Positions 37,194-46,690 of a stretch of DNA of 62,427 nt are shown here, piece by piece; within the stretch, counting starts at the first letter, position 1; each line of letters starts with the position of its first letter. Origin of the DNA: Steroidobacter agaridevorans (GTDB lineage: Bacteria > Pseudomonadota > Gammaproteobacteria > Steroidobacterales > Steroidobacteraceae); contig NZ_BLJO01000001.1 of NCBI RefSeq assembly GCF_009932555.1, positions 1,544,833 through 1,607,259 of the forward strand, written 5' to 3'. The notes beneath the pieces were generated by a model that was not told the origin of the DNA, did no database searches, and saw only the letters and a list, made by a program, of their open reading frames with translations. A program made the translations under genes and the position numbers.

Positions 37194-37991
37194 CTAGCTG
37201 TTGTCGCCGTCGAGCAATCCACCCAGCGACCCGAGCACCGATCCTTCGCCGACCTGGCGGCCGCCAGCTGCGGGCGCGGAGGCGATGATGCGATTGGCGA
37301 GACGCGACAAGGGCAGCGACTGCAACCAAACGCGGCCCGGTCCGGTGAGCGTCGCGAAAAACAATCCTTCGCCGGAGAACAGCGCGCTCTTCAGTTTGCC
37401 GACGTACTGAATGTCGAAGTCGATGCTGGGCTCGAGCGCGACGATACAACCGGTATCGACGCGCAGCCGCTCACCCGGTTGTAAATCGCGCGCCATCAGC
37501 GTGCCGCCGGCGTGCACGAACACCAGACCGTCGCCGTCGAGCTTCTGCATGATGAAGCCTTCGCCGCCGAACAGCCCCACACCCAGTCGACGTTGAAACG
37601 CGATGCCAAGCGACACACCGCGCGCCGCGCAGAGGAAGCTGTCTTTCTGGCAGATCAAAGTCCCGCCCACTTCGGACAGCTTCACAGCAATGATCTTGCC
37701 GGGGTACGGCGCCGCGAACGCCACGCGACGTTTGGCTCGCGCCTCGTTGTGAAATATCGTCGTAAACAGCGACTCGCCTGTCACCAGCCGCTTGCCGGCG
37801 CCGAGCAGCTTGCCGAACAGACCGCCTTGCTGAGCGGAGCCATCGCCGAAGACGGTGTCCATCTCGATCCCGTCTTGCATCATCATCATCGCGCCGGCCT
37901 CGCCGATCGCGGCTTCGCCCGGATCGAGCTCGATCTCGACGTACTGCATGTCATCGCCGAAGATCTGGTAGTCCACTACATCCATCGCCAT
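37194..37991 (-). CDS. TIGR00266/AIM24-like protein
   Basis: 265 residues from the ATG at 37991 (GGAGAG six nt upstream). Conserved features: [56 protein letters not shown] and [20 protein letters not shown]. The family shares a beta-helix-like fold with mitochondrial AIM24; its molecular role is not established. The longer upstream reading is not supported. First gene of a pair with the GFA protein. Confidence 0.9.
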   Translation of the reverse strand: MAMDVVDYQIFGDDMQYVEIELDPGEAAIGEAGAMMMMQDGIEMDTVFGDGSAQQGGLFGKLLGAGKRLVTGESLFTTIFHNEARAKRRVAFAAPYPGKIIAVKLSEVGGTLICQKDSFLCAARGVSLGIAFQRRLGVGLFGGEGFIMQKLDGDGLVFVHAGGTLMARDLQPGERLRVDTGCIVALEPSIDFDIQYVGKLKSALFSGEGLFFATLTGPGRVWLQSLPLSRLANRIIASAPAAGGRQVGEGSVLGSLGGLLDGDNS

Positions 37992-38069
37992 CGAAAGCTC
38001 TCCACCGAAGAAAGTTTCTATAGGATAGCCGATGGCAGCGCGGCGAGGACGGGCCCCGCGGAGGACAGG

Positions 38070-38089
38070 CGTCAGCGCACGCGCTGACG
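38070..38089. terminator. Hairpin at the GNAT gene stop codon
   Basis: CGTCAGCGC-ac-GCGCTGACG, a perfect 9-bp stem with a 2-nt loop that includes the stop codon of the acetyltransferase gene. No U-tract. It may stabilise or end the transcript. Confidence 0.4.
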
Positions 38090-38584
38090 ATTCGCGGACG
38101 TGAATGTCTGGCGCACTTCTCCGTGCGCGACTTTTTCCTGGAACTTTCCGCCGGTGTACTCGAACAGGATGGCGCGCCAGAAACCGACGGCGGCTTTGTT
38201 GTGCAGGAACTCCGTGATCTCCCAACTGCCCGCGAAGCGGTTGAAGATCAGATTCGCGGCGTCCCGGCCGATGCCCAGCCGGCGCGATTTCAGGGCGATG
38301 AAAAACTCCGCCATGCGGAAGTCGACTTGGTCGCGCCGATTCCGGGGCGGGCGGCTGACGAGCGCGAAGCCGGCTGGCTGCTCGTTCTTCAAAATGATCA
38401 GGGGGTAGGAACTGTCGTCCGCGAACCAGCGCGCCATGAGCTCGGTCTGCACCTCACGGGTGGCCGGGAACACGCCGGTGTTCATGCTCATGAGCGACAG
38501 GTCTTCCAGGTACTCCGGATATTGAGCCTGGATCCACTGACGGTCGCGTGGAGAATTCAAAGCATCGCGAATACTGACGGGCAC
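38072..38584 (-). CDS. GNAT-like N-acetyltransferase
   Basis: About 170 residues if it starts at the GTG at 38584 ([10 protein letters not shown]); the frame stays open to 38710, and TTG at an intermediate site is also possible. Strand/helix order fits a GNAT fold: [19 protein letters not shown] (beta4), [21 protein letters not shown] (acetyl-CoA binding, with the R/Q-x-x-G-x-G/A signature RRLGIG), then [15 protein letters not shown]. Substrate is unknown. Confidence 0.7.
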   Translation of the reverse strand: MPVSIRDALNSPRDRQWIQAQYPEYLEDLSLMSMNTGVFPATREVQTELMARWFADDSSYPLIILKNEQPAGFALVSRPPRNRRDQVDFRMAEFFIALKSRRLGIGRDAANLIFNRFAGSWEITEFLHNKAAVGFWRAILFEYTGGKFQEKVAHGEVRQTFTSANRQRVR

Positions 38585-38715
38585 GGGTTGCTGGCGATTC
38601 CCTTGCCACCTCCGCTGATCGAGAGTTTCAATCCTTAGATTACAGTACTGCCAAATCGCAGTCGCCGATATCGGTGATCCCCACGGCTGGCGCATCCGGG
38701 CGACCCTCAAAACAA

Positions 38716-38739
38716 CAACGGGCGGAGAACCGCCCGTTG
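38716..38739 (-). terminator. Intrinsic terminator of the small lipoprotein gene
   Basis: CAACGGGCGG-agaa-CCGCCCGTTG, a perfect 10-bp stem. On the minus strand it is followed by TTGTTTTG, a U-rich tail, and it lies 53 nt past the stop of the gene at 38792. Confidence 0.8.
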
Positions 38740-38791
38740 CTGGTGACTGTCGGGGACGGATTGGAAATCCATCCCCGCAAGCCAGGCTCGA

Positions 38792-39016
38792 TTACTGAGC
38801 CGGGGGCGGCGTGGTCTCGGCCGGCGCAGTAGCGGCGTCAGCCGGAGGAGCCTCGGCAGCAGGAGCTTCGGCAGCAGGTGCCTCGGCAGCCGGAGCTTCA
38901 GCAGCAGGAGCCTCAGCGGCCGGAGGAGCGGCTTCGGCCGGAGCCTCTTCCTTCTTGGCGCAAGCAGCGAGCGACAGCGACAACGCCAGAGCGGCGAGGA
39001 TCATCTTTGTGTTCAT
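38792..39016 (-). CDS. Small lipoprotein with PAAEA repeats
   Basis: 74 residues from the ATG at 39016. Signal peptide with lipobox LAAC (Cys19), then KKEEAP and about five tandem PAAEA/PAAEAP units before ADAATAPAETTPPPAQ. It is probably an outer-membrane or periplasm-spanning lipid-anchored Pro/Ala/Glu-rich peptide. The DNA carries ~15-bp tandem repeats (GCAGC/GGAGC type), so copy number may vary among strains. No known family assigned. Confidence 0.72.
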   Translation of the reverse strand: MNTKMILAALALSLSLAACAKKEEAPAEAAPPAAEAPAAEAPAAEAPAAEAPAAEAPPADAATAPAETTPPPAQ

Positions 39017-39187
39017 GTGAACGATCACCCCAATGTGATGTAGGTTGATTGAACAGCAACGGATCGAGCGGCTCGCGCCACCGTTCCAATGCGGCGGCCG
39101 GAGTCTAAGATGTTTCACCTGGGTTTGAAACAGCCACGCAACATATCAGCAGCGTCGTCGCTGCATGAAGACATCTAACAAACTCAC

Positions 39188-40030
39188 ATGAAAACCAGAG
39201 CCGCGCGCAGCGTCGCGTCGATGTCATTGATCTGTATCGTGCTCAGTGCGTGCAGTTCGCCGGAGCGTCGTGTCGTTGACGAAATAGTGACATCATGGCG
39301 CGAGCAGCGCGCGTTACCTAACATTGACGAAACATTGACAATTGATTCCGCGTATCGCGTGCAAACGCGCAGCGTGCGCGAGCAATTGAATGGCGCGCGT
39401 CCAGCGGGGTTCAAAGCAGGACTCACATCCGCACCGGCGCAAGCACGCTTCAAGACCAACGATGCAGTGGCGGGCGTGCTGTTCGCGCAAGGTTCATTGC
39501 CATCCGCAAGCACGGTGCGTCTGCATGAACTACGCGGTCTGCATATCGAAGTCGAGATCGCCATGCGCATCGGCACGCGGATCGAACAACCATTATCGGA
39601 TGTAGCGTCTCTGCGCGCGCACATCGACGGCATCGGCGCCGCGATCGAGCTGCCCAACCTCGATTACACGCAGCCGCAGGCACTCGATGGCATCGACATT
39701 GTCGCCACCAATGTCGCGGCGGCGAAATACATCGTCGGCGAGTTCGCATCGCCTCAACAGCGCGATCCGAATGCGACCGACGTCCGACTCGTGTGCAACG
39801 ATCAGGAGATGTTCACCGGCAAAGGCACCGACTCGCTCGGCGACCAGTGGCGCGCTGCGCTGTTCCTGGTGAACAAGATGGTCGAGCAAGGCTGGCGGCT
39901 CGAGCCCGGGCAAATCTTGCTGACCGGTTCACTGGGTCGGATGCTCCCCGGCACGACAGGGCACTGCGTCGCCAGCTACCATTCGGGCTCTGCGCAATGG
40001 GCCTCGCTCGAGATCAACGTGACGGAATGA
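39188..40030 (+). CDS. Lipoprotein with hydratase/FAH-like (MhpD) fold
   Basis: 280 residues. A lipoprotein signal ends in LSAC (Cys22). The mature part resembles 2-keto-4-pentenoate hydratase (MhpD/FAH-like) proteins: RPAGFKAGLTS, VEVEIAMRIG-like (HIEVEIAMRIGTR), IGAAIELPNLDY, GKGTDSLGDQWRAALFLVNKM and LEPGQILLTGSLGRML. In cytosolic hydratases the H/E/E/D metal site is in such strands; here HIEVEIAM keeps two glutamates. Lipid anchoring of this fold is unusual. pepQ starts 2 nt downstream, so they share an operon. Confidence 0.72.
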   Translation: MKTRAARSVASMSLICIVLSACSSPERRVVDEIVTSWREQRALPNIDETLTIDSAYRVQTRSVREQLNGARPAGFKAGLTSAPAQARFKTNDAVAGVLFAQGSLPSASTVRLHELRGLHIEVEIAMRIGTRIEQPLSDVASLRAHIDGIGAAIELPNLDYTQPQALDGIDIVATNVAAAKYIVGEFASPQQRDPNATDVRLVCNDQEMFTGKGTDSLGDQWRAALFLVNKMVEQGWRLEPGQILLTGSLGRMLPGTTGHCVASYHSGSAQWASLEINVTE

Positions 40031-40032
40031 CC

Positions 40033-41370
40033 ATGAACGTCCAATCCACAGCTTCGCTGCGAGCTTCATACACAGCGCACCTGCAGATCCAGCGACGCCA
40101 CACCGACGATGCGCTCGCCGCCACCGGCTTCGACGCATTGGCGATCTATGCGGGCGGTCTGCACATGCAATTCCTGGATGACCAGCCCTACCCGTTCAAG
40201 CCCAATCCGCACTTCCGCCTGTGGACGCCGCTCGCGGAGCCGGTCGACTGCTGGATCCTGTATCGGCCCGGACAGCGCTTGCAGCTCGTGTTCCTGCAGC
40301 CGGTGGACTATTGGTACAAGCCGCCCCAGCTGCCGAACGACTTCTGGACCGATCAGTTCGACATCAAGATCATTCGTGAAGCCTCGGAGGCGAAGTCACA
40401 CATCGCCGGCGTGTCTCGCTGTGCATTCGTCGGTGAGTGGCGGGAAGAATTTACCGACTGGGGTTTCACCGGTCGCAATCCCGAAGCGCTGCTGCATCGA
40501 CTGCATTACGTGCGCGCGTTCAAGACGGAGTACGAGCTCGAGTGCATGCGTCGCGCATCTCGCATGGCCGCGCGCGGTCACAAAGCTGCCGAAGCTGCAT
40601 TTCGCGCCGGCGGCTCCGAGTACGAAATCAACATGGCTTATATCCGTGCGACTGGCCAGACAGAGAACGAGCTGCCGTATCCGAACATCGTAGGCCTCAA
40701 CGCCAACTCGGCGGTTCTGCACTATCAAAATCAGGAGCGCACGGCGCCTGCGCAGTCGCGTTCATTTCTGATCGATGCCGGCGCACAGTTTCATGGTTAC
40801 GCGGCGGATATCACGCGCACGTATTCGCGAGAGAACGATGATTTCGCCGCGTTGATCGAGGCGATGGATCGCGAACAGCAGGGTCTGTGCAGTGAAGTTC
40901 GAGCTGGGGTCGACTACGCTGACATTCATCTCAGCGCGCATCGGCGCATCGCGAAGATTCTGCGTGAGTTCGACGTGATCAACGTTGCGCCGGACGAGGC
41001 ATTGGCGAGTGGACTGAGCAGCGTGTTCTTTCCGCACGGCATCGGACATCTGCTGGGATTGCAAGTGCACGATGTTGCCGGCTTCACGGTTACGCCGGAT
41101 GGCAAACAGAAGGCGCGACCGCCAGGCCATCCTTACTTGCGGCTGACTCGCACGCTGGAGCCCGGCTTCGTCGTGACGATCGAGCCGGGCCTCTACTTCA
41201 TCGATCAATTGCTGGAGAAGGCCCGCACGTCCCCGCTCGGCAAGCAGATCAATTGGCAGCAGGTCGAGAAGTTCAAACCGTTCGGCGGCATCCGCATCGA
41301 GGACAACGTCGCCGCCACGACGGCCGAACCGGAGAATCTGACGCGTCCGGCGTTCGCTGCTGCGAACTAA
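40033..41370 (+). CDS. pepQ: Xaa-Pro dipeptidase (PepQ)
   Basis: 445 residues. Metallopeptidase of the pita-bread fold cleaving X-Pro dipeptides. Candidate dimetal ligands: Asp in FLIDAGAQ and YAADITRTYS, His in FFPHGIGHLLGLQVHD, and Glu in VVTIEPGLYF and GGIRIEDNVA. Length and C-terminus (KPFGGIRIEDNVAAT) fit PepQ. It starts 2 nt after the lipoprotein gene. Confidence 0.93.
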   Translation: MNVQSTASLRASYTAHLQIQRRHTDDALAATGFDALAIYAGGLHMQFLDDQPYPFKPNPHFRLWTPLAEPVDCWILYRPGQRLQLVFLQPVDYWYKPPQLPNDFWTDQFDIKIIREASEAKSHIAGVSRCAFVGEWREEFTDWGFTGRNPEALLHRLHYVRAFKTEYELECMRRASRMAARGHKAAEAAFRAGGSEYEINMAYIRATGQTENELPYPNIVGLNANSAVLHYQNQERTAPAQSRSFLIDAGAQFHGYAADITRTYSRENDDFAALIEAMDREQQGLCSEVRAGVDYADIHLSAHRRIAKILREFDVINVAPDEALASGLSSVFFPHGIGHLLGLQVHDVAGFTVTPDGKQKARPPGHPYLRLTRTLEPGFVVTIEPGLYFIDQLLEKARTSPLGKQINWQQVEKFKPFGGIRIEDNVAATTAEPENLTRPAFAAAN

Positions 41371-41476
41371 AACCGTTTGGCAGGGAAAGGGAACGCCACG
41401 CGAGCTTGGTAGCGTCGTTCCAGCTCACAGCGCGAAAGTGACCTCGATGCGTGAGGCCTCGAGTCGCGCATCTTCG

Positions 41477-41732
41477 AGCTGGGGGAAAGGTGGAGGGTCT
41501 CGGGAAGTTCGCAACCACGGTGACTCGGCCACCGCCGCCATTCGAGCAAGCCGTTGCACGTTGGCAGTACAGCTGACGGCGCGCGTTGCAGCTCGCAGCG
41601 CGTTAGCGCGCAGCGAGCGATACCGCCGGTGAAACGTCAGCTGAGCAAATCGTGCGGCAGCCATCGAGGCAAAGCCCGCCAACAGTGAAGACGCTCGCGA
41701 GTTTCCCGAGACCCTCCACCTACGCCCCAGCT
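41477..41732. repeat. ~256-bp inverted-repeat element with nested stems
   Basis: 36-nt arms (41477-41512 and 41697-41732) are reverse complements at 31 of 36 positions (core GGTGGAGGGTCTCGGGAA). Nested stems: CAGCTGACG (41570-41578) with CGTCAGCTG (41635-41643); GCTCGC (41591-41596) with GCGAGC (41613-41618); GCGC-gtta-GCGC at the tip (41598-41609). Partial complementarity extends between the arms and these stems. No target-site duplication or transposase was seen. Between pepQ and mscL; 41371-41785 holds no convincing gene. Confidence 0.7.
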
Positions 41733-41785
41733 CTGCCGACAGGCTGCGCGCAACCGCGTCAGCGGCAACGCGCGTCAGCGCCCAA

Positions 41786-42199
41786 TCAGCGCTGCTGTTT
41801 GAGCAGATCGCGAATCTCCTCGAGCAGCACTTCCTGGCGAGGCGGCGGAGGCGGCACTGCCGGGGCGGCGGGTTTGGCTTCCTCGGCGCGGCGCAGCCGA
41901 TTGATCAACTTGATGATCAGGAAGATGGCGAAGGCGACGATGATGAAATCGAACGTCGCTTGCAGGAACACGCCGTAACGAAGGGTCACCGGCTCCGCGC
42001 CTTCACGAATGGCCGGCATGGTAATCGCGAGCTTGGTGAAATCCACGCCGCCGATGATGTAGCCCAGCGGCGGGGTCACCACGTCGCTGACCAGCGAGCT
42101 GACGATCTTGCCGAACGCGGCGCCGATGATGATACCGACGGCCATGTCGACCACGTTGCCCTTGACGGCGAATTCCCGGAATTCCTTGACGAAGCTCAT
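41786..42199 (-). CDS. mscL: Large-conductance mechanosensitive channel MscL
   Basis: 137 residues from the ATG at 42199, with GAGG 5 nt upstream. Membrane tension-gated pore releasing solutes on hypo-osmotic shock. N-terminal [22 protein letters not shown]1 ([19 protein letters not shown]), periplasmic loop, TM2 ([20 protein letters not shown]) and the C-terminal helix ([14 protein letters not shown]). The [11 protein letters not shown] linker is typical. Confidence 0.96.
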   Translation of the reverse strand: MSFVKEFREFAVKGNVVDMAVGIIIGAAFGKIVSSLVSDVVTPPLGYIIGGVDFTKLAITMPAIREGAEPVTLRYGVFLQATFDFIIVAFAIFLIIKLINRLRRAEEAKPAAPAVPPPPPRQEVLLEEIRDLLKQQR

Positions 42200-42285
42200 A
42201 GCCACCTCGGTTGGAGTTGTTAGCGCAACGCGACGATACCCAACTGAGATGAAGAATGTAATCGCCGCCGGTCGAGCCTCGTGAA

Positions 42286-43677
42286 CTACGTCAGCCGGTT
42301 GATGCCGTTATACGCCGCGACCCGATACGCCTCGGCCATGGTCGGATAGTTGAACGTGGTCTGGGTGAAGTAACGGATGTCGTTGTTCGAGCCGGCCATC
42401 ACCGTCTGGCCGATGTGCACGATCTCCGAAGCGTTGTCGCCGAAGCAGTGCACGCCCAGCACCTGCATGGTCTCGGCGTGGAAAATGATCTTCAGCACGC
42501 CGACGCGCTCATCCGTCATCTGCGCTCGCGCCAGGTTCTTGAACGAGCAGTGGCCGACTTCGTACGGCACCTTCGCTTCCTGCAGCTCGCGCTCGGTGCG
42601 GCCGATCGAGGAAATCTCCGGGATGGTGTAGATGCCGCTCGGAATCGTCGCCGTGCTATGGGGCGCGATCGACGGATCGAGCATGTGTTGTACGGCATGC
42701 GAGCCCTGCACGTACGCGGCGCTGGCCAGCGCCGGCGGCCCGACAATATCGCCCACTGCGTAGATGTGAGGCACCGCCGTCTGGTAGTGCTGATTCACTT
42801 CGACCTGGCCGCGGCTGTTGGCTTTCAGGCCGACGCGATCGAGCTTGAGCTTGTCGGAGTTGCCGGTGCGGCCGTTCGCCCACAGCAGCAGATCCGACTT
42901 GATCTTGCGGCCCGACTCCAGATGCAGCACCACGTCGCGCTCGCGCGCTTCCAGTGCCTTGAATTGCTCATTGTGACGGATCACGCAGCCCTGCTCGCGC
43001 AGGTGATATGACAAAGCTTCGGCGATTTCATCGTCGAGAAACGACAGCAGGCGATCGTGAGTATTGACCAACGTGACCTTCGCGCCTAAGTTGATGAAGA
43101 TCGAGGCGTACTCACAACCAATAACTCCCGCACCATAGATGGTCACGGAGAACGGATGCTGGTCGTAGCGCAGGATGGAATCGCTGTCTCGAATGCGTTC
43201 GTGGCTGAAGTCCACTTCCGGTGGATGGTAAGGCCGCGAGCCCGCGGCTATGACGATGTGCTTGCCGCTGATGCGCGTCGGCTTGCCGGTCGGGGGCTGG
43301 ATCTCCAGTGTGTTCGCATCCACGAAGCTCGCCTCGCCGAACAACACCGGAACCCGATTGCGTTCATAGAAGCGCCGGCGACTCGCCACCTGCGCCTCGA
43401 TCACCTTGCCCGCCGAGGCCAGCAGCTGCGGATAAGTCAGCTTCGAGGCGTCGTGAAACTCACGCAGCAGAGGATTGCGCCGCAGGTCGTGGAGGATCTT
43501 CACCGCGTGGCGCAGGGCCTTGCTGGGGATGGTGCCCCAATGCGTACAGCCGCCGCCCACCTCGAAGTAGCGCTCGACGATGGCGACACTGCGATGACTC
43601 TTGGCAGCTGTCAGCGCCGCGCCCTCGCCGGCCGGCCCGCTGCCTATGACCACGACATCAAACTGTTCAGTCGCCAT
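42286..43677 (-). CDS. sthA: Soluble pyridine nucleotide transhydrogenase SthA
   Basis: 463 residues from the ATG at 43677 (GAGAG just upstream). FAD enzyme reoxidising NADPH with NAD+. FAD site [19 protein letters not shown]; the SthA-specific [19 protein letters not shown] with only one of the two redox cysteines of the dihydrolipoamide-dehydrogenase family; NAD site [14 protein letters not shown]; second FAD motif [19 protein letters not shown]-terminal dimer interface ([20 protein letters not shown]). Confidence 0.95.
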   Translation of the reverse strand: MATEQFDVVVIGSGPAGEGAALTAAKSHRSVAIVERYFEVGGGCTHWGTIPSKALRHAVKILHDLRRNPLLREFHDASKLTYPQLLASAGKVIEAQVASRRRFYERNRVPVLFGEASFVDANTLEIQPPTGKPTRISGKHIVIAAGSRPYHPPEVDFSHERIRDSDSILRYDQHPFSVTIYGAGVIGCEYASIFINLGAKVTLVNTHDRLLSFLDDEIAEALSYHLREQGCVIRHNEQFKALEARERDVVLHLESGRKIKSDLLLWANGRTGNSDKLKLDRVGLKANSRGQVEVNQHYQTAVPHIYAVGDIVGPPALASAAYVQGSHAVQHMLDPSIAPHSTATIPSGIYTIPEISSIGRTERELQEAKVPYEVGHCSFKNLARAQMTDERVGVLKIIFHAETMQVLGVHCFGDNASEIVHIGQTVMAGSNNDIRYFTQTTFNYPTMAEAYRVAAYNGINRLT

Positions 43678-44075
43678 GCTCTCGTTACCAGACTCACTTT
43701 TTCGAGGCCGGTCCTGCGCATCCCTGCGCTCCCGGCATTCGGACATCCTGCCCAGCACCGCACATCATCCCCGACTCGTTGTCGGGGAACAACAGCCCAG
43801 TCCTGCAGAACGCAACAAGATCGCCCGCGGTTCGCCCCTTGGTTGGGGGCAGCCCGGACTGCATGGCGCTATCTCCGAATATCCCGGCCCGCAACCGGCA
43901 TGTTTGAATCATTTTGGTGCTTTAGTGGACGTTGCTTTTATGCAAAGTCTCTTTCAACGGCGCTCCGAACTCAGTAGTCTTCGCGTGCTGGGTATCAGCA
44001 GCGGGCTGGTCAGCCCCGCCATGACAAGTTCTCAATCTGGACCTAGAGATAGTTGGATCTAAACAAGGGGGATCC
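43678..44075. other. Intergenic region with a TCCCCGAC/GTCGGGGA hairpin
   Basis: About 400 nt between sthA and the TonB receptor; no convincing gene. It contains TCCCCGAC-tcgtt-GTCGGGGA (43768-43788), an 8-bp perfect stem. The flanking GCATCCCTGCGCTCCCGGCA-type text resembles dispersed repeats in related bacteria (from memory, unverified). The right end has an AAGGGGGA ribosome site for the receptor. No promoter can be assigned with confidence. Confidence 0.5.
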
Positions 44076-46613
44076 ATGAAAGATCGAAGTGTGCTGCTGC
44101 GCCGAGCAGTGGTGGGTGCATTGGCTCTGATAACAGTACCTGCGTTTGGCCAGCAAGCCACGGAGCAGCAGCAGGATACGCGCACGATCGATACCATCAT
44201 CGTGACCGCGCAGAAACGTGAACAAAGCCTGCAGGACGTGCCGATCGTGGTGACCGCGATCTCCGAGCAGCTGTTGCAGGATACCGGCGTCAAAGACATC
44301 AAAGATCTCACACTGCTCACGCCCGGCCTGCTGGTGACGTCGACGTCGAACGAGTCGGTCACGACCGCTCGTATCCGAGGCATCGGCACCGTCGGCGATA
44401 ACGCCGGCCTGGAGTCGTCGGTCGGTGTGGTCATCGACGGCGTTTATCGGCCGCGCAACGGCGTGGGCTTTGGCGACCTCGGCGAGCTGGAGCGCATCGA
44501 AGTGCTGAAAGGTCCGCAAGGCACGCTGTTCGGCAAGAACACCTCGGCCGGCGTGATCAACGTCGTGACCAAGCGGCCCGCGTTCGACTTCGGCGCCAAC
44601 GTCGAGCTCACCGCCGGCGATTACGGCGCGATGGAAGGCGCCGCCTCGGTGACGGGCCCGTTCTCCGATAAAGTGGCCGGACGTTTGTATATCGCCTCGC
44701 GCGAGCGTGATGGTTTCCTCGACATCGTGCGTGGCCCCGGCCCGCGCACCGAAGACGAAGACGTCGATCGCAAGTTCAAGACCGCACGCGGCCAGTTGCT
44801 GTTCCAGCCGAGCGAAGCGCTGGATATCCGCTTGACGGCCGACTACACCGATCGCGACGAACACTGCTGCGCGGCTCCGCAGGCCGTGCTGTCGCCCAAC
44901 CCCGGCGTGCTCGCGGTGCTGAATGCCCTGGTGCCGGGCTCTTTCAGCAATCCCGCCGATCCGTTCGAGCGCGTCGCGTACTCGAACCGCTCGACCAAGC
45001 AGGAAGTGGAAGACAAGGGTGCGTCGATGGAGATCAACTGGGATCTCGAGGCGCTCGGCGGCGCCACGGTCACATCGATCAGCGCGTGGCGCGATTGGGA
45101 AACCATCAACGGCCAGGACGCCGACTTCACCACGGTCGACATCCTGTATCGCAATCCCGATGGCAACTTCGGCAATTCGTTCGAGCAGCTGACGCAGGAA
45201 TTCCGCCTTGCCGGCGAGAGCGAGAAGCTCAGCTGGCTGGTCGGTCTGTTCTATGCGAACGAAGATCTGGACTCGCGCGATCAGCTGATTCAGGGCACGC
45301 AGTTCCAGCAGTATTACGTCGGCATCACCGGCGGCCCGACCGCGAGCCCGGTGCGCGGCCTGCCAGCTACCGCCTATCCGGCCAACGCCGCGACTCGCGA
45401 CGTTTATGAGCAGGAGTCCAAGAACTGGGCGCTGTTCACCAACAACAGCATCCGCTTCACGGACGCGCTGGAGCTGACGCTGGGCCTGCGCTACACGGAT
45501 GAGTCGAAGGATCTGGACTCCCATTACCGAAACGAGCACAGCGGTCAGGGCTGCACACTCCTGCGCAGCAACCCCGCCTTCGCTCCATTGGTAGCTGCGG
45601 CACTGGGTGCGAATGGCCCGACGGCCGCCGCGCAGGCGCAGACCATCTTCGGCATCGGCTGTAGCGTGACGTACGCCGATCCGATCTTCGGCAACGTCGA
45701 CACCAAGCAGTCGCTCGACGAAGAGGAATGGAGCGGCACCGCCAAGGTCGCCTATCGCTTCACCGACGACCTGATGTCGTATCTGTCGTTCGCGCGGGGC
45801 TACAAGGCCGGCGGCTTCAACCTGTACCGCGAGCGTAATGGCATCTTCTTCCTCAATCCGGGCCAGACGCTCACCATCCCTGGCGTGGGAACTCTGGTGG
45901 GTCCTTCAGTCGACACCGACACGAGCTTCGACAGTGAGCTCGTGGACTCGTACGAGTTGGGCGTGAAGACGCAGTGGGCGGACAACAGCCTGCTGTTGAA
46001 CGGCGCCGTGTTCTACCAGGACTACACCGACTTCCAGCTCAACACCTTCACCGGCTTGCAGTTCATCGTGACCTCGCTGCCGCAGGTGGTGTCGCAAGGC
46101 GTGGACGTCGACTTCGTGTGGTACACGCCGCTCGAGCAGCTCAGCTTCCAGGGCGGTGTGACGTATGCGGACACGCAGATCGAAGACTTCGGCGGCCCGG
46201 CCAATCTCGCGTTCTTCCGGACCGAGCGTAAGGACGACACGCTGTCGTTCGCGCCGGAATGGTCGGCGAGCTTGTCGGCCACTTACGAGCAGCCGATCGG
46301 CAACAACCTGCTGTTCCGCGGCAACGTCGGCGCCCGCTACACGTCCGAGTACAACACCGGCTCGAATCTGGATCCGCGCAAGATCCAGGATGCGATGACG
46401 CTGGTGAATCTGCGCCTGGGCTTCGGCGCGGCGGACGACAAGTGGATGGTCGAGCTGTGGTCGCTGAACGTGACGGACGAGGAGTACTACCAGGTGCTGT
46501 TCGACGCCACGCTGCAGGGCTCGTCGACGACCGCCGGCGCTTCGCAGAGCACGCTCAATGGCTTCTTGGGCGCGCCGCGGACCTACGGTGTGACGGCTCG
46601 GTTCAAGTTCTAA
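44076..46613 (+). CDS. TonB-dependent receptor (QDVP subfamily)
   Basis: 845 residues. Signal peptide (VVGALALITVPAFGQQ), TonB box IDTIIVTAQKREQSLQDVP, then the plug (IRGIGTVGDNAGLESSVGV; IEVLKGPQGTLFGKNTSAG) and a barrel ending RTYGVTARFKF. The VTAQKREQSLQDVPIxVTA start defines a large receptor group associated with complex substrates (sterols, carbohydrates, siderophores) in proteobacteria; no specific ligand can be read. Ribosome site AAGGGGGA lies 3-4 nt before the ATG. A strong terminator follows. Confidence 0.9.
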   Translation: MKDRSVLLRRAVVGALALITVPAFGQQATEQQQDTRTIDTIIVTAQKREQSLQDVPIVVTAISEQLLQDTGVKDIKDLTLLTPGLLVTSTSNESVTTARIRGIGTVGDNAGLESSVGVVIDGVYRPRNGVGFGDLGELERIEVLKGPQGTLFGKNTSAGVINVVTKRPAFDFGANVELTAGDYGAMEGAASVTGPFSDKVAGRLYIASRERDGFLDIVRGPGPRTEDEDVDRKFKTARGQLLFQPSEALDIRLTADYTDRDEHCCAAPQAVLSPNPGVLAVLNALVPGSFSNPADPFERVAYSNRSTKQEVEDKGASMEINWDLEALGGATVTSISAWRDWETINGQDADFTTVDILYRNPDGNFGNSFEQLTQEFRLAGESEKLSWLVGLFYANEDLDSRDQLIQGTQFQQYYVGITGGPTASPVRGLPATAYPANAATRDVYEQESKNWALFTNNSIRFTDALELTLGLRYTDESKDLDSHYRNEHSGQGCTLLRSNPAFAPLVAAALGANGPTAAAQAQTIFGIGCSVTYADPIFGNVDTKQSLDEEEWSGTAKVAYRFTDDLMSYLSFARGYKAGGFNLYRERNGIFFLNPGQTLTIPGVGTLVGPSVDTDTSFDSELVDSYELGVKTQWADNSLLLNGAVFYQDYTDFQLNTFTGLQFIVTSLPQVVSQGVDVDFVWYTPLEQLSFQGGVTYADTQIEDFGGPANLAFFRTERKDDTLSFAPEWSASLSATYEQPIGNNLLFRGNVGARYTSEYNTGSNLDPRKIQDAMTLVNLRLGFGAADDKWMVELWSLNVTDEEYYQVLFDATLQGSSTTAGASQSTLNGFLGAPRTYGVTARFKF

Positions 46614-46641
46614 CAAGTACGGCAACAGCTCTCGCAGGAGC

Positions 46642-46673
46642 AAGGGCGGCTGTAATCAGCCGCCCTTTTTGTT
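46642..46673 (+). terminator. Intrinsic terminator after the TonB receptor
   Basis: AAGGGCGGCTG-taat-CAGCCGCCCTT is an 11-bp perfect stem followed by TTTGTTT, 29 nt past the receptor stop and 18 nt before the next gene start. Confidence 0.92.
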
Positions 46674-46690
46674 TGCGCTACTATGCCCGG

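Noticed and set aside
38811-39020. Plus-strand Ser/Ala/Gly-rich repeat protein
   Set aside because: Antisense of the PAAEA lipoprotein; the lipobox, terminator and start support the minus strand.
41425-41682. Minus-strand 85-residue frame in the inverted-repeat element
   Set aside because: Arg/Ala-rich, overlaps the palindrome, no ribosome site; explained by the repeat structure.
46259-46690. Upstream in-frame extension of apbE
   Set aside because: Overlaps the TonB receptor in another frame and crosses its terminator; the signal peptide begins at the ATG at 46691.
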